DNA of 64,000 nt from Corythucha ciliata (Eukaryota; Arthropoda; Insecta; Hemiptera; Tingidae), in assembly GCA_038030265.1 (NCBI GenBank), contig CM075938.1:14299009-14363008 (forward strand), written 5' to 3'. Numbering within the stretch: the stretch's first letter is position 1; each line of letters starts with the position of its first letter. This document shows, piece by piece, positions 63,047-64,000 of the stretch. The translations under genes were made by a program, and so were the position numbers. The notes under the pieces are model-generated. The model did not search any database, was not told where the DNA came from, and saw only the letters and a list, made by a program, of their open reading frames with translations.

Positions 63047-63369
63047 CTAAAAGGGGTCCTGTGACGTGCAGTTACCCCGTCCTTTCAAATACTTTGGGGC
63101 GATTGTATCCTCGTACGGTTCAATGCCAGTTTTTGCCATATCGTCTCTCACCTGTTGAAACATCCCCCGCCACCAAATAATTAGTTAGCTACAGTCTTGA
63201 GTTGATTATTCGATTTTAATTGCTTTCGACCTTTTCAACAGCTCGCATCACTCTTAGAAGGTTTAGTCCAGCCAGTTTTTTCAGTTCTTCAGACGTCCAT
63301 TTGCCCGATCCAATAAGCTCGGCAAACAGTGACGGGTAGGTTGAAACGTCTTCGAGTCCCTTTGGAGTG
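63047..63369 (-). CDS. Membrane dipeptidase (peptidase M19), last two exons only
   Basis: Renal-dipeptidase-type zinc enzymes cleave dipeptides and are usually GPI-anchored. Exon 63369-63231 encodes [20 protein letters not shown] and [16 protein letters not shown], the C-terminal block of the DPEP family. Exon 63151-63047 encodes [20 protein letters not shown] and ends GNCTSQDPF. The donor between them is GTCGAA, weak but in frame. The metal-binding part lies beyond the right edge of the window. No obvious hydrophobic GPI-signal tail follows the last cysteine, so this paralogue may be soluble. I cannot tell DPEP1, 2 and 3 apart. Confidence 0.88.
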
Positions 63370-63667
63370 CTGAAACAAACGACAGACGATTTTTTTTTTT
63401 TTTTTTTTTGTAAATTGGAGTACCTGTGTGACTGTAAAGCTGAGAGACCGAGTTAAAGCACTGAAAGTGAGCATGCTGGCACCCTACTAAACAGTTACAA
63501 GGTAATGACGGGACAGGGAAAGTTTTTGTTGGTTTTTGACGATTTTATAGACTCTAGTGCGCTTTGCGGAGTTCCACGTGCGTCAGGGCTACTCCGTGGA
63601 ATCAGCGTTGCCCATACCGATTGGCGGTTATTGGGTTGTGGTCAAGACGGAGAAAAAAGTAGACTAA

Positions 63668-63757
63668 GGTCAAGCTTTCGATTTTTTAAAAATCATCCTC
63701 AGGAACTAGTCGAAAGGAGGTCCTGAGGATGATTTTAAATAAATCGAAAGCTTGACC
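63668..63757. mobile_element. Near-perfect 37-bp-arm hairpin
   Basis: GGTCAAGCTTTCGATTTTTT and following bases through TCCTCAGGA (63668-63704) pair with 63721-63757 almost without mismatch. The loop is 16 bases. It may be a tiny MITE in the dipeptidase intron. Confidence 0.65.
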
Positions 63758-63839
63758 GAAGCCATACCCCTAAACTGAAGGGCGCTTCCCCCCCCCCCAC
63801 ACAAGATAAAGGAAGACCTCCCCGCCCAAACAGAACTTG

Positions 63840-64000
63840 AAAATCACAATTTGTCGTGAATCATAACATAGATCCGTGAAATGTGGGATTTAAAAGACCT
63901 GAGCCCGCAACATTAGGGCTTTAAATGAGTCAACCCAAGCGAAATTGGCTATTTGAATGAGCCATGCTCCACAAATCACGATCACACGGGTCAAAGCACG
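63840..64000. repeat. Family-A array at right edge
   Basis: Four or five units of GAGTCAACCCAAGCGAAATT type continue to the window end. 63370-63667 is intron sequence with a 20-T run and no exon seen. Confidence 0.5.

Overview
This window is nuclear DNA from an invertebrate metazoan. The coding part consists of animal housekeeping genes split by GT-AG introns. The intergenic and intronic DNA is full of short phrase-like repeats, MITE and hAT-like elements, a tRNA-derived SINE, long G or C homopolymers, and one env-bearing Ty3/Gypsy (errantivirus-like) element with a serine-tRNA-type primer site. I cannot fix the phylum; an arthropod or other ecdysozoan seems most likely. All gene names come from recognising protein families by eye; no search was run.

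Layout, left to right. The 3' six exons of a PDIA5-type protein disulfide isomerase (3124-5111, +) carry three thioredoxin domains, then an 11-copy 8-residue repeat before a KEEL ER-retention tail. A SINE with target duplications lies at 6777-7171. CCNY (cyclin Y) is complete on the minus strand (11822-17209, six exons, 341 aa), with one 4.1 kb intron packed with repeats and a dead retrotransposon RNase H piece. From 17.2 to 25.1 kb there are two hAT-like elements, two MITEs and satellites. COX5A (25135-25668, -) and ANO10 (26158-33416, +, 12 exons, 661 aa) lie head to head and are complete. ANO10 introns 1 and 2 hold a palindromic satellite, a foldback element and about 3.4 kb of repeats. From 33.6 to 39.8 kb there is only repeat DNA. 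NPC2 (39859-41210, -, four exons, 151 aa) is complete.

From 42922 to 50762 lies one LTR element on the minus strand with about 277 bp LTRs, a TACA target duplication, primer site, polypurine tract, gag, pol and a baculovirus-F-like env. Its integrase is fused at the C-terminus to a Ulp1/SENP-type cysteine protease with an intact His-Asp-Gln-Cys set. That is the most unusual thing I see here. The copy is damaged: the protease DTG is lost, and there are frame breaks in gag, at the RNase H-integrase junction and in env. The integrase-Ulp1 ORF itself is intact.

The right end holds the seven-exon SLC7A6OS/Iwr1 homologue (55010-62806, +, 300 aa). Its 6.1 kb first intron contains a complete intronless RPP21 gene on the same strand. 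The last two exons of a membrane dipeptidase (M19) gene follow (63047-63369, -), running off the right edge.

The reconstructed CCNY, COX5A, ANO10, NPC2 and SLC7A6OS proteins come within about 10 residues of their human counterparts and every exon junction keeps frame, so these models are well supported. The surrounding repeats are not random: two copies of a composite (leader - B array - A array - trailer) recur with the same order and the same unique anchors.
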